Assembly: GCF_031344055.1 (NCBI RefSeq)
Contig: NZ_JADBEN010000005.1
DNA from: Methylobacillus flagellatus_A
GTDB taxonomy: Bacteria > Pseudomonadota > Gammaproteobacteria > Burkholderiales > Methylophilaceae
DNA length: 64,000 nt
Strand: one strand, 5' to 3'
Below the pieces are notes generated by a model. It was given only the letters and a program-made list of their open reading frames with translations, did no database searches and had not been told where the DNA came from. Numbering within the stretch: the stretch's first letter is position 1; each line of letters starts with the position of its first letter. Shown here piece after piece: positions 43,437-52,040 of the stretch. Position numbers and translations under genes: made by a program.

Positions 43437-45344
43437 TTAGACCTTGTCGGCAATGTCGTTTTTCAAGCGCTCAATGAAAGCGCTTACCGGCATTGAACCC
43501 AAGTCTTCGCCCTTGCGGGTACGCACGGCCACTTGACCAGTCTGCATTTCGCGCTCACCTGCAATCAGGAGGTAAGGCAGCTTCTGCAAGCTATGCTCGC
43601 GGATTTTATAGGTTATTTTCTCATTTCTCAAGTCCGAATCGATGCGGAAGCCATTTTTCCGCAATTCCTCGACCACGGAAGCGACATATTCAGCCTGCCC
43701 GTCGCTGATATTGAGCACCATGGCCTGCACCGGCGCCAGCCATGCCGGCATCGCGCCCGCATGGTTTTCGATCAGGATGCCGAGAAAGCGCTCCATGGAG
43801 CCGACGATCGCGCGATGCAACATGACCGGATGCTTGCGGGAGTTGTCCTCATCGACGTATTCCGCTCCCAGGCGTTCCGGCAGGTTGAAGTCGAGCTGTA
43901 TGGTGCCGCATTGCCACAAGCGGCCCAGGCTGTCCTTCAGGGTGAACTCGATCTTGGGACCGTAGAACGCGCCCTCGCCAGGCTGCAACTCGAATTCAAG
44001 GTTGTTCTGCTTGAGAGCCACGGCCAGCGCCTCTTCGGCCTTGTCCCAGGCTTCGTCGGTGCCCACACGCTTTGCAGGCCGCGTAGACAGCTTGACCAGC
44101 ACCTCGTTGAATCCGAAATCCTTGTAGGCCTTGTAGAGCATGACGATGAAGTCGGCCACCTCGTCCTTAACTTGGTCTTCAGTACAGAAGATATGCGCGT
44201 CATCCTGGGTAAAGCCGCGCACGCGCATCAGGCCGTGCAAAGAGCCCGACGGCTCGTTGCGGTGGCAGGAACCGAATTCGGCCAAGCGCAACGGCAGGTC
44301 GCGATAGCTGTGCAGCGTGCTATTGAATATCTGGATGTGGCCGGGACAGTTCATCGGCTTGACCGCATAATCGCGGTTTTCCGAGGCGGTGGTGAACATA
44401 TTGTCGTGGTAATTCTGCCAGTGCCCGGACTTTTCCCACATGACCCGGTCCATGATGGTCGGGGTGCGCACTTCCTGATAGCCGAAGTCGCGGAACATGT
44501 TGCGCATGTATTGCTCGACTTCCTGCCAGATCACCCAGCCGCGCGGATGCCAGAACACCATGCCAGGCGCTTCGTCCTGCATGTGGAAGAAATCGAGCTG
44601 GCGCCCCAGCTTGCGATGGTCGCGCTTCTCCGCCTCTTCCAGCATGTGCAGATAGGCATCCAGGTCGTCTTTCTTGGCCCAGGCCGTGCCGTAGATGCGC
44701 TGCAGCATTTCGTTGTTGGAATCGCCGCGCCAGTAGGCCCCCGCCACCTTCATGAGCTTGAACGCCTTGAGCTTGCCGGTGGAAGGCACATGGGTGCCGC
44801 GGCACAGATCGGTGAAATCGTCCTGGGTATAGAGCGAAATTTCCTGGTCGGCAGGGATAGAGCCGATGATTTCCGCCTTGTATTGCTCGCCGATCGACTT
44901 GAAATAGGCCACCGCCTCGCCGCGCTCCATCACGGTGCGCACGATAGGGATGTCGCGCTTGGCAAGCTCCTGCATGCGCGCTTCGATCGCCTGCAAATCC
45001 TCGGGCGTGAACGGGCGCTTGTAGGAGAAATCATAATAAAAGCCGTTGTCGATCACTGGGCCGATAGTCACCTGGGCTTCAGGGAACAATTGCTTGACCG
45101 CCTGCGCCAGCAAGTGGGCGGTGGAATGGCGGATAATTTCCAGCCCCTCGGCGTCGCGGTCGGTAATGATCGCCAGATCCGCGTCATCCGTGATTTGATA
45201 CGAGGTATCCACGGCCTTGCCATTGACCTTGCCGCCCAATGCGGCACGCGCCAAACCGGCACCGATGTTCATCGCGACTTCCGCGACAGTCACAGGTTCG
45301 TCGAACTTGCGTTCGGAACCGTCTGGCAAACGAATAACTGGCAT
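43437..45344 (-). CDS. thrS: Threonine-tRNA ligase
   Basis: This is a 635-residue class II synthetase charging tRNA-Thr. Visible are an N-terminal TGS domain (1-61, MPVIRLPDGSERKFDEPVTV), the editing domain with HSTAHLLAQAVKQLFPE and the HGV-like zinc region, then the catalytic core with MNCPGHIQIFNSTLHSYRDL and RVRGFTQDDAHIF. The C-terminal anticodon-binding domain follows. Length is standard. It is first in the thrS-infC-rpmI-rplT run. A strong hairpin lies just upstream of its ribosome binding site. Confidence 0.98.
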   Translation of the reverse strand: MPVIRLPDGSERKFDEPVTVAEVAMNIGAGLARAALGGKVNGKAVDTSYQITDDADLAIITDRDAEGLEIIRHSTAHLLAQAVKQLFPEAQVTIGPVIDNGFYYDFSYKRPFTPEDLQAIEARMQELAKRDIPIVRTVMERGEAVAYFKSIGEQYKAEIIGSIPADQEISLYTQDDFTDLCRGTHVPSTGKLKAFKLMKVAGAYWRGDSNNEMLQRIYGTAWAKKDDLDAYLHMLEEAEKRDHRKLGRQLDFFHMQDEAPGMVFWHPRGWVIWQEVEQYMRNMFRDFGYQEVRTPTIMDRVMWEKSGHWQNYHDNMFTTASENRDYAVKPMNCPGHIQIFNSTLHSYRDLPLRLAEFGSCHRNEPSGSLHGLMRVRGFTQDDAHIFCTEDQVKDEVADFIVMLYKAYKDFGFNEVLVKLSTRPAKRVGTDEAWDKAEEALAVALKQNNLEFELQPGEGAFYGPKIEFTLKDSLGRLWQCGTIQLDFNLPERLGAEYVDEDNSRKHPVMLHRAIVGSMERFLGILIENHAGAMPAWLAPVQAMVLNISDGQAEYVASVVEELRKNGFRIDSDLRNEKITYKIREHSLQKLPYLLIAGEREMQTGQVAVRTRKGEDLGSMPVSAFIERLKNDIADKV

Positions 45345-45364
45345 ATATCCCTACCCAATAAACA

Positions 45365-45389
45365 GCAAAAGCCGTCAAACGGCTTTTGC
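45365..45389 (-). promoter_or_regulatory. Hairpin in thrS leader
   Basis: On the reverse strand GCAAAAGCCGT pairs perfectly over 11 bp with ACGGCTTTTGC around a three-base TTG loop. It ends 20 bases before the thrS AUG, directly 5' of the ribosome binding site. It lacks a following T-run, so it is not a classical terminator. Translational control of thrS by its own product, as in E. coli, is one possibility; the stem does not clearly mimic a tRNA-Thr anticodon arm. Confidence 0.45.
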
Positions 45390-45460
45390 TTGCGCAATCA
45401 ATTTAGCTGCCGATTATCGCATAGAGGCGACTGGCACCACAACACGCACACGAACTGGGA

Positions 45461-45568
45461 CGGCTAACAAGCCTCAGCGAAGCGATCCTGGCTAGACGCT
45501 CCGCAGCAGGCAGTACAGCAGTACGACAAGACAGAGCAACGACTCAAGGAGAGGTTTGTTAGCCGCCC
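45461..45568. repeat. Dispersed palindromic intergenic repeat, copy D
   Basis: The outer arms are CGGCTAACAA (45461-45470) and TTGTTAGCCG (45556-45565). The interior has CAGCGAAGCGATCCTGGCTAG, nearly identical to copy C and the complement of copy B, then GCAGGCAGTACAGCAGTACG. It lies between thrS and the TIGR03790 gene and touches the latter's stop codon. Confidence 0.85.
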
Positions 45569-46606
45569 CTAACGCTTGTAAGGCGAGGCCAACGGTTCGC
45601 CGATAAACACCCCCTGCACCGGCCAGGCCACGCTTTTCCAGTAAGCCTCGATAGCCGAGGCGCCCAACAGGTAATGCTTGAGCAACACAGCCGGGTTGGG
45701 AAACTTCTGCCAATGATTGCAAGGCTCGGACACCGTGCCGTAGCTTGCCGTCGCGCCCGCCTCCAACCAGCGCAAGCTGCTCATCTGGCCATTGCCCAGC
45801 AAATCTCCGCCAGCAGAAGTCAGGTGGTCAGCCAGCGCGCCAGGGAAAAACTGCAGGGTCTCGAGAAAAGGCACTTTCACCAGCCCTGTCTGGTAGATCA
45901 TGACATCCTGCACGTCGCGGATGCTGTCAGCCTTGAGGTTCTTGATCTCAAGGTAGCGCTGCGCCACCTTGCCCGAAGGCGGGAAAAACAAGGCGCGGCT
46001 GCTGCGGTTCTTGTCCGATGTCGTCAGGTAATACGCGGTGGCCGCCGGCGCGCTGTAGTCGCTGGCGAAACCGCGGTCGATCAAGGCCTTGGCATCCTCG
46101 AACGACTGCACCGGCAACAGCATGGACAAGCGGTACCCCATGTCATTGAACGGCTTGAGCGAGCGCGAATTGAAATAACGGCTGGGATGCTTGGCAGGCG
46201 CGCAGGTATTGGCGCACTGCGCGGGATCGAAACCCATGGTGATGGCGGAGGTGATCGAGTTGCACTCCACGGCATAAGGAGCAGTCCACATCATGACGAT
46301 GGCCTGGTGCCTGGGCTGCAATTGGGCGTCGATCTCCTGTTTGAGCTGGCCGAAATACTGCGCGCTAAGCTTCTTCGGACTGCCGGGAATACTGACCTTG
46401 ATGAGGTTGTCCGCGGGGATATGGCGTATCTTGAGGTAATATTCCCCGGCCTGCACGCTTTCCGGCTGATCGGTATTCACTATCACCGCCACATTCTCCG
46501 GCTGCAGATTGTAACCGTCCTTGTTGGGAATACGCAGGGAAATTGCCTCGCCCGCCAGCGTTCCCAGGCTTTGCAACATCAAGCAGAACAACAGTAAATA
46601 TCGCAC
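45569..46606 (-). CDS. TIGR03790 family secreted protein
   Basis: This 345-residue protein has a signal peptide (about 1-19, ending LGTLAGEA) and the TIGR03790 pattern: LQPENVAVIVNTDQPESVQA, then AGEYYLKIRHIPADNLIKVS, the MMWTAPYAVECNSITSA region and a late AGATASYGTVSEPCNHWQKF. Family function is unknown. The conserved Cys and His residues in the late motif could be functional, but that is only a guess. In this window it neighbours two PEP-CTERM proteins. Confidence 0.85.
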   Translation of the reverse strand: MRYLLLFCLMLQSLGTLAGEAISLRIPNKDGYNLQPENVAVIVNTDQPESVQAGEYYLKIRHIPADNLIKVSIPGSPKKLSAQYFGQLKQEIDAQLQPRHQAIVMMWTAPYAVECNSITSAITMGFDPAQCANTCAPAKHPSRYFNSRSLKPFNDMGYRLSMLLPVQSFEDAKALIDRGFASDYSAPAATAYYLTTSDKNRSSRALFFPPSGKVAQRYLEIKNLKADSIRDVQDVMIYQTGLVKVPFLETLQFFPGALADHLTSAGGDLLGNGQMSSLRWLEAGATASYGTVSEPCNHWQKFPNPAVLLKHYLLGASAIEAYWKSVAWPVQGVFIGEPLASPYKR

Positions 46607-46642
46607 GTCAGCCTTATCCTGTCCCTATCCAAACCAATAAAA

Positions 46643-46662
46643 ATGGGAGCCGAAGCTCCCAT
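46643..46662 (-). terminator. UUCG-loop terminator after PEP-CTERM protein gene
   Basis: On the reverse strand ATGGGAGC-TTCG-GCTCCCAT is an 8-bp stem closed by a UUCG tetraloop and followed by TTTTTATT. It lies 30 bases after the stop of the 147-residue PEP-CTERM gene and separates it from the TIGR03790 gene. Confidence 0.82.
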
Positions 46663-46693
46663 GAATCTTACAATGACTGGATGTCGGACGCTA

Positions 46694-47137
46694 TTACAGT
46701 TTGCGCCTGCGCCGCGCGCTAAACGCAACCAGGCTCAACCCGGCCATCAACATGGCGGCCACTTCCGGTTCAGGCACGGCACTAATCACCAGGCTGACAG
46801 GGCCGATGCTACCCTGGGCAAACAGCAAAGCGGTGTAAATGCCGGTGTTCGCGATGGAGAAGTTCAACACCCCCTCGTCCACGCTGCCCAGCAAGTTCAA
46901 GGTGCCGAATTGCGTTGCGCCTTGCCCGATCGTCACGCCCAGCCAGGAAAAGCTGCTGTCCACATCTTCGAGCGCCAGTGAGTAATCGCCGGCCAGCAAT
47001 GCCACATTGTATTTGTATATACCCGGGATCGTGGTCGCGGTATCCACCTCGAACACCGGTACGGCCTGCGCCGCCATGCTGCCAGAGAAGGTCAATGCCA
47101 CCAGCAGATATTTGACTGCATTCAATAATTTTTTCAT
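46694..47137 (-). CDS. PEP-CTERM sorting domain protein (small, secreted)
   Basis: This 147-residue protein has a signal peptide (about 1-26, ending MAAQAVP) and a C-terminal PEP-CTERM tripartite sorting signal: VPEPEVAA, a hydrophobic helix (AMLMAGLSLVAF) and a basic end ARRRRKL. Such signals are recognised by exosortase, which moves the protein through or to the envelope, often in exopolysaccharide producers. The middle is beta-rich and unrecognised. No exosortase gene is in the window. It is next to another PEP-CTERM gene (10-base gap). Confidence 0.9.
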   Translation of the reverse strand: MKKLLNAVKYLLVALTFSGSMAAQAVPVFEVDTATTIPGIYKYNVALLAGDYSLALEDVDSSFSWLGVTIGQGATQFGTLNLLGSVDEGVLNFSIANTGIYTALLFAQGSIGPVSLVISAVPEPEVAAMLMAGLSLVAFSARRRRKL

Positions 47138-47147
47138 GATCCGGTCC

Positions 47148-47627
47148 TTATGCTTTATCAGAAATAGCAGGCGTTCTGCGGCGTGAGGTATACGCCACCA
47201 GCAAGCCTATCCCTACGCAAAGCAACGCCCAAGTGTCAGCTTCCGGCACCAATGAGACGGTAAAGCCGAAAGAGCCGACTCCAACGCCATTGTTCGCATC
47301 GCCAAACACACTGAACAGATAAGAACCGGCAGTCAGCTCAGGCAGAAGGAAAGTGCCGGAACCATAGAATGTGCTGATAAGCGTGGCCCCGCTGAATATA
47401 CTGATGCCGAAGCTCCCGTCTACAAATGCAACCGGAAACCCGTAATCCAGCAAGGACAACTCATAAACACCCGCATCAAGGTTGTGAGAAAAGACAGCAT
47501 CACTAGGCAAGCCGCCGTCAGCGTAAAGATAGCCGACCTCATCAACCTTGGTAGCTGCATTGGCTGCTGTCATCATGACCAGCATCAATGCACCTACCAA
47601 CCACTTCATTACAAAGCGTTTCATCAT
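47148..47627 (-). CDS. PEP-CTERM-type protein with variant VPEAD signal
   Basis: This 159-residue protein starts at ATG 47627, preceded by GGGAG at five bases. An in-frame ATG 15 bases upstream is possible. It has a signal peptide (ending AANAAT) and a C-terminal sorting signal VPEADTWALLCVGIGLL followed by basic residues (TSRRRTP). PEA replaces the usual PEP. The body has glycine-rich beta segments (SFGISIFSGATLISTFYGSG) resembling its neighbour, so the two may be old duplicates. Confidence 0.88.
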   Translation of the reverse strand: MMKRFVMKWLVGALMLVMMTAANAATKVDEVGYLYADGGLPSDAVFSHNLDAGVYELSLLDYGFPVAFVDGSFGISIFSGATLISTFYGSGTFLLPELTAGSYLFSVFGDANNGVGVGSFGFTVSLVPEADTWALLCVGIGLLVAYTSRRRTPAISDKA

Positions 47628-47800
47628 TACATCTCCCATCAAGGTAAAGACCAGAGAGGAGAAGCAATAAGCAGGCCAGAAATTTATATCAAAAAATTAC
47701 CATGAAAATCAAGAAGTTAGAAAATTTGATGATGTAGGCTGAAAAAAATCTGCACCACAAGCATCACGCCAGCTCAAAAACAGCGCTTTCCCGCACAACA

Positions 47801-48808
47801 TTAGCTCTTCTGGGCGAGATTTTGCTGCCAGCGCCAACTGTCCACGCACATCTGCCCGATGCCGCGCGTCGCTTTCCAATTCAATGCCTGTTCGGCATAT
47901 GCGGGATCGGTATAACTCGCCGCCACGTCGCCTGGGCGGCGCTCAACCAATTGATAAGGAACAGTACGACCGCTAGCATCTTCAAAGGCCTTGATCATCT
48001 CCAGCACGCTATATCCCTGACCAGTGCCGAGGTTGCATGTGAACACCCCCGTTTCCTTGTTCAGCCGTTCCAGGGCGCGCAAATGACCAACCACCAGGTC
48101 CACCACATGGATATAGTCGCGGACGCCAGTGCCATCCACCGTCGGGTAGTCGCTGCCAAACACAGAGAGATACTCGCGCTGGCCTTGCGCCACTTGGGTG
48201 ATGTAAGGCATAAGGTTGTTGGGAATACCGTTCGGGTTCTCGCCGATCAGGCCGCTTTCATGCGCCCCAACAGGATTGAAGTAACGCAAGATGGCAATGC
48301 GCCACTCCGGGTCGGAAGCTGCCAAATCACGGAGGATATCCTCCACCATCAGCTTGCTCGCTCCGTAAGGGTTGGTCGCCGACAACGGGAAGCCCTCGCG
48401 AATAGGCACGCTGGCCGGATCGCCATAGACTGTAGCGGAAGAACTGAAGACAAACTGTCGAACACCAAACTTTTGCATCATCCGCAGCAATGTCACAGTA
48501 CCGGCTACATTATTATCGTAGTAATGCAAAGGCTGAGAAACAGACTCAGCCACTGACTTCAACCCGGCAAAATGCATGACAGCTTCAAATGGATATTGCT
48601 CAAATAATGTATTCAACAGGGATTTATTGCGAACATCCCCATGAATAAACACAACATCCTTTTGAACAATCTGCCCGATCTTGCCCAATGTCTCGGCATG
48701 ACTATTACTAAGATTATCAAGCACCACAACATCATGCCCAGCAAGAATTAGCTCAACTGCAGCATGCGATCCAATATATCCGGCACCACCAGTAACAAGA
48801 ATTAACAC
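47801..48808 (-). CDS. galE: UDP-glucose 4-epimerase
   Basis: It interconverts UDP-glucose and UDP-galactose for polysaccharide synthesis. The 335-residue short-chain dehydrogenase/reductase has LILVTGGAGYIGSHAAVELI (NAD site, residues 2-21), the SSSATVYGDP segment carrying the catalytic Ser/Thr, YGASK with catalytic Tyr, and the late YTDPAYAEQALNWKATRGI region. Length is standard. It stands alone, next to the polysaccharide locus. UDP-galactose would be one sugar donor for that locus. Confidence 0.95.
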   Translation of the reverse strand: MLILVTGGAGYIGSHAAVELILAGHDVVVLDNLSNSHAETLGKIGQIVQKDVVFIHGDVRNKSLLNTLFEQYPFEAVMHFAGLKSVAESVSQPLHYYDNNVAGTVTLLRMMQKFGVRQFVFSSSATVYGDPASVPIREGFPLSATNPYGASKLMVEDILRDLAASDPEWRIAILRYFNPVGAHESGLIGENPNGIPNNLMPYITQVAQGQREYLSVFGSDYPTVDGTGVRDYIHVVDLVVGHLRALERLNKETGVFTCNLGTGQGYSVLEMIKAFEDASGRTVPYQLVERRPGDVAASYTDPAYAEQALNWKATRGIGQMCVDSWRWQQNLAQKS

Positions 48809-48830
48809 ACTAATCTATCTAATTTAAAGC

Positions 48831-49415
48831 CTATTTGCATTCTAAACTCAATTGGGGCACTGGCCTAGAAACCGTAATGGTATTATCAGTGCTATCTGAG
48901 GTAGGACTATCCAAGGTATTGCCTGAGGTGGTATTGCCAACCTTTGCTCCCGCGGAAGTAGCCCCCCCCTTGCCACCTGAAGTACTGCCACCTGAAGTAC
49001 TGCCACCTGAAGTACTGCCACCTGAAGTACTGCCACCTGAAGTACTGCCACCTGAAGTACTGCCACCTGAAGTACTGCCACCTGAAGTACTGCCACCACC
49101 GGGGGCAGCAGTACTTGCTCTTGCACGTGGAGTTACTCTTTGAGGATCTGTTGTTGTGTTAACATTTGGCACGGATTGCTGGCTCTGTATGCCACTATCC
49201 TCCATTGTACCTGTAGGGGCTGCTGAAGGCGCTCTTTTCGCAGGTGCTGTGGTAGAGCTTTTGCCGGGATACACTTTAAGGTTTTGTGAGCCGGATTGCG
49301 GGCGGTCAGAATATGTAATCGTCCCATCAGGCTGTACAGTCTTGTAGACCTCACCATAGGCTGGGGAAACTGCTAAAATGTAGGAGCCCAAAAGCAAACA
49401 TAGATTTTTTCTCAT
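48831..49415 (-). CDS. DUF4124 protein with GGSTS tandem repeats
   Basis: This 194-residue secreted protein has a signal peptide (about 1-21) and an N-terminal DUF4124 domain (VYKTVQPDGTITYSDRPQSG, about residues 23-42). A Pro/Thr/Ala linker follows, then eight repeats of GGSTS and a Thr/Ser/Gly-rich tail. The protein of this type binds or stabilises envelope components in other species, but no function is proven. It is divergent from rmlB, at the boundary of the polysaccharide locus. Confidence 0.85.
   Translation of the reverse strand: MRKNLCLLLGSYILAVSPAYGEVYKTVQPDGTITYSDRPQSGSQNLKVYPGKSSTTAPAKRAPSAAPTGTMEDSGIQSQQSVPNVNTTTDPQRVTPRARASTAAPGGGSTSGGSTSGGSTSGGSTSGGSTSGGSTSGGSTSGGSTSGGKGGATSAGAKVGNTTSGNTLDSPTSDSTDNTITVSRPVPQLSLECK
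48973..49092. repeat. 15-bp tandem repeat, eight perfect copies
   Basis: The 15-base unit CCACCTGAAGTACTG is present eight times without change (120 bases). On the coding (reverse) strand it spells GGSTS. Identity at every base, including third codon positions, indicates recent expansion and likely slippage-prone length variation. Confidence 0.97.
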
Positions 49416-49532
49416 GGTGTTACGTTTCCATACATTTGTCTATCGATTGAAGACATATATTAACTTAAATTATTTTTAAGTTATCGCGTAAAAACACAAA
49501 TTACTCACAAACTCTCCAACATTTTATAAAGC

Positions 49533-50615
49533 ATGCTCGAAAATACAATTCTCGTCACGGGTAGCGCCGGTTTCATAGGCAGCAATTTTGTCATTGACTG
49601 GATCAAGGCAGGACTAGGCAAGGTCGTCTCCCTGGACAAGCTGACTTATGCAGGCAATCTGGACAACCTTGCTACCGTTATTGACCATCCGCAACATGAG
49701 TTCGTTCGTGGCGATATTGCTGACCGAGCATTAGTCAACAAGCTCCTACTAGAACACAAACCCAGAGCCATCCTCAATTTTGCCGCTGAAAGTCATGTGG
49801 ATCGCTCAATTCATGGCCCTGAGGATTTCATTCAAACCAATGTGGTGGGAACTTTCCACCTACTGGAAGAGGCGCGGGCTTATTGGGACAGTTGCAAGGA
49901 TATGCAGGACCCGGCTGGCAACAGCTTCAAATTCCTGCATATTTCCACAGATGAGGTTTACGGTACATTAGAACCCCAGTCCCCTGCCTTTTCCGAGATG
50001 ACGGCTTACGCACCCAACAGCCCATACTCTGCATCCAAAGCTGCTTCAGATCACTTGGTCAGAGCCTATCACCACACTTATGGCTTGCCGGTGCTGACTA
50101 CCAACTGCTCCAACAATTACGGGCCTCACCACTTCCCGGAAAAGCTGATCCCCCTCTGCCTGCTCAACGCACTGGCGGGCAAGCCCTTGCCAATTTATGG
50201 TGATGGACAGCAAATTCGCGATTGGCTTTACGTAAAAGATCATTGCAGCGCCATTCGCAAAGTGTTGGAAGCAGGTAAAACTGGCGAAACCTACAATGTG
50301 GGGGGGTGGAATGAAAAGACCAATCTGGAAGTAGTCAAGGTGCTGTGCCAAATCCTCAATGAGATGCAACCCCGGGCAGATGGTTTGGGTTACGAGTCAC
50401 AGATCACCTATGTACAGGATCGGCCTGGCCATGACAGGCACTATGCCATAGACGCAAGCAAGATAGAACGCGAACTGGGCTGGAAACCAAGCGAAACCTT
50501 CGAAACCGGCATCAGGAAGACCGTACAGTGGTATTTGGAGCATCAGGACTGGGTACAAAATGTACTCAATGGTGACTATCGCCAGTGGGTTGCGAAGCAT
50601 TATGACGGGAACTAG
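49533..50615 (+). CDS. rfbB: dTDP-glucose 4,6-dehydratase
   Basis: It catalyses the second step of dTDP-L-rhamnose synthesis. The 360-residue SDR enzyme has TGSAGFIGSNFVIDWI (NAD site, residues 8-23), STDEVYG with catalytic Asp/Glu, PYSASKAASDHLVRAYHHTY with the Tyr/Lys pair, and TNCSNNYGPHHFPEKLIPL. Length is standard. It is first in the rmlB-A-C-D run. Confidence 0.97.
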   Translation: MLENTILVTGSAGFIGSNFVIDWIKAGLGKVVSLDKLTYAGNLDNLATVIDHPQHEFVRGDIADRALVNKLLLEHKPRAILNFAAESHVDRSIHGPEDFIQTNVVGTFHLLEEARAYWDSCKDMQDPAGNSFKFLHISTDEVYGTLEPQSPAFSEMTAYAPNSPYSASKAASDHLVRAYHHTYGLPVLTTNCSNNYGPHHFPEKLIPLCLLNALAGKPLPIYGDGQQIRDWLYVKDHCSAIRKVLEAGKTGETYNVGGWNEKTNLEVVKVLCQILNEMQPRADGLGYESQITYVQDRPGHDRHYAIDASKIERELGWKPSETFETGIRKTVQWYLEHQDWVQNVLNGDYRQWVAKHYDGN

Positions 50616-50616
50616 C

Positions 50617-51495
50617 ATGAGAAAAGGCATTATTCTGGCCGGCGGCTCCGGCACTCGCCTCTACCCTGTCACCCAGGCAGTTTCCAAGCAGTTGCTGCCT
50701 GTGTATGACAAGCCCATGATTTACTACCCGCTGTCTACACTGATGCTGGCGGGTATACGTGACATCCTCTTGATTTCCACCCCACAGGATACCCCGCGTT
50801 TTGAGCAACTGCTGGGTGATGGTAGCCAGTGGGGGCTACAGCTCAGCTATGCCGTACAACCCTCGCCTGATGGCTTGGCGCAAGCCTTTATCATAGGCAA
50901 GGAATTCATAGGCTCAGACCCAGTCGCTTTGATCCTGGGAGACAATATTTTCTATGGCCATGATCTTGCTCATGATCTGGTGCATGCAGATCAGCGCCAG
51001 CAAGGTGCGACAGTCTTTGCGTACCCAGTGCATGATCCAGAGCGCTATGGCGTGGTGGAATTCAATGATGCCGGCCAGGCCATCAGCCTGGAAGAAAAAC
51101 CGCTGCAGCCCAAATCCCGCTATGCGGTTACCGGTCTGTATTTTTATGACAACCAGGTGATTGAAATTGCCGCAGGTTTGCAACCCTCACCACGCGACGA
51201 ACTGGAAATCACCGATATCAACTCGACTTATCTGGCGCAGGGTAACCTGAATGTAGAGCTAATGGGGCGTGGACATGCCTGGCTAGATACTGGCACGCAT
51301 GAATCCCTGCTTGAAGCCTCTTTGTTTATTGAAACCATAGAAAAACGCCAGGGCCTCAAAATTGCTTGCCCTGAAGAAATTGCTTTTCGCAAAGGTTACA
51401 TTTCGGCAGAACAAGTGTTGCAAATTGCCCAGCCCTATCTGAAAAATGGCTACGGGCAGTATTTGGTTCGCATGCTCAAGGAAAAAGTATTTTGA
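50617..51495 (+). CDS. rfbA: Glucose-1-phosphate thymidylyltransferase
   Basis: It makes dTDP-glucose from glucose-1-phosphate and dTTP. It is 292 residues from ATG 50617 (MRKGIILAGGSGTRLYPVTQ); the nearer upstream start lies inside rmlB, and this one begins 2 bases after the rmlB stop. Visible are the nucleotide-binding AGGSGTRLYP, VYDKPMIYYPLSTLMLAGIR, ILGDNIFYGHDL and EEKPLQPKS motifs. Length is standard. Confidence 0.97.
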   Translation: MRKGIILAGGSGTRLYPVTQAVSKQLLPVYDKPMIYYPLSTLMLAGIRDILLISTPQDTPRFEQLLGDGSQWGLQLSYAVQPSPDGLAQAFIIGKEFIGSDPVALILGDNIFYGHDLAHDLVHADQRQQGATVFAYPVHDPERYGVVEFNDAGQAISLEEKPLQPKSRYAVTGLYFYDNQVIEIAAGLQPSPRDELEITDINSTYLAQGNLNVELMGRGHAWLDTGTHESLLEASLFIETIEKRQGLKIACPEEIAFRKGYISAEQVLQIAQPYLKNGYGQYLVRMLKEKVF

Positions 51496-52040
51496 ATGTC
51501 ACACCTACCTCCATTCCTGAAGTCCTAGTAATAGACCCCAAGGTCTATGGTGATGAACGCGGCTTTTTTTTTGAAAGCTACAACCAGCAAACCTTTGCTG
51601 CTGCAACTGGCGTCAATATGCCCTTTGTGCAAGACAATCATTCCATGTCCAGGCAAGGGGTGTTGAGGGGCCTGCACTATCAGGTACAGCATCCTCAGGG
51701 CAAACTGGTACGTGTGCTATCCGGCACAGTATTTGATGTTGCCGTGGATATCAGACGCTCCTCCCCTACATTTGGTGCATGGGTAGGCGAATATCTCTCC
51801 GCTGAAAACAAAAAACAGATGTGGATACCGCCGGGTTTTGCCCATGGCTTCCTGGTCTTGTCTGCACAGGCTGAGTTTTTGTACAAGACCACCGATTTCT
51901 ATGCGCCTGAGCATGAGCGATGTATCGCCTGGAACGATACAGACATAGGCATAGTCTGGCCCGATAGCGGTGTGGATCTGCAGCTTTCCGGCAAGGACAT
52001 GCAAGGAGATAGCTTGGCCCGCGCCGAGCTGTTTGATTGA
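51492..52040 (+). CDS. rfbC: dTDP-4-dehydrorhamnose 3,5-epimerase
   Basis: It is the third enzyme of dTDP-rhamnose synthesis. It has 182 residues from a TTG start that overlaps the rfbA stop by four bases; the sequence MNVTPTSIPEVLVIDPKVYG aligns with the usual RmlC N-terminus, so TTG is preferred to any later start. Motifs include FVQDNHSMSRQGVLRGLHYQ, with the catalytic His-Asp region, and IPPGFAHGFLVLS. Confidence 0.95.
   Translation: MNVTPTSIPEVLVIDPKVYGDERGFFFESYNQQTFAAATGVNMPFVQDNHSMSRQGVLRGLHYQVQHPQGKLVRVLSGTVFDVAVDIRRSSPTFGAWVGEYLSAENKKQMWIPPGFAHGFLVLSAQAEFLYKTTDFYAPEHERCIAWNDTDIGIVWPDSGVDLQLSGKDMQGDSLARAELFD

Noticed and set aside
48973..49092. Regular repeats considered as a CRISPR array
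   Set aside because: The units are 15 bp, directly abutting with no spacers, and encode GGSTS in frame with a secreted protein.
48835..49143. Forward frame of 102 codons with EVLPP repeats
   Set aside because: It is the antisense reading of the tandem repeat in the DUF4124 gene, with no start signals.
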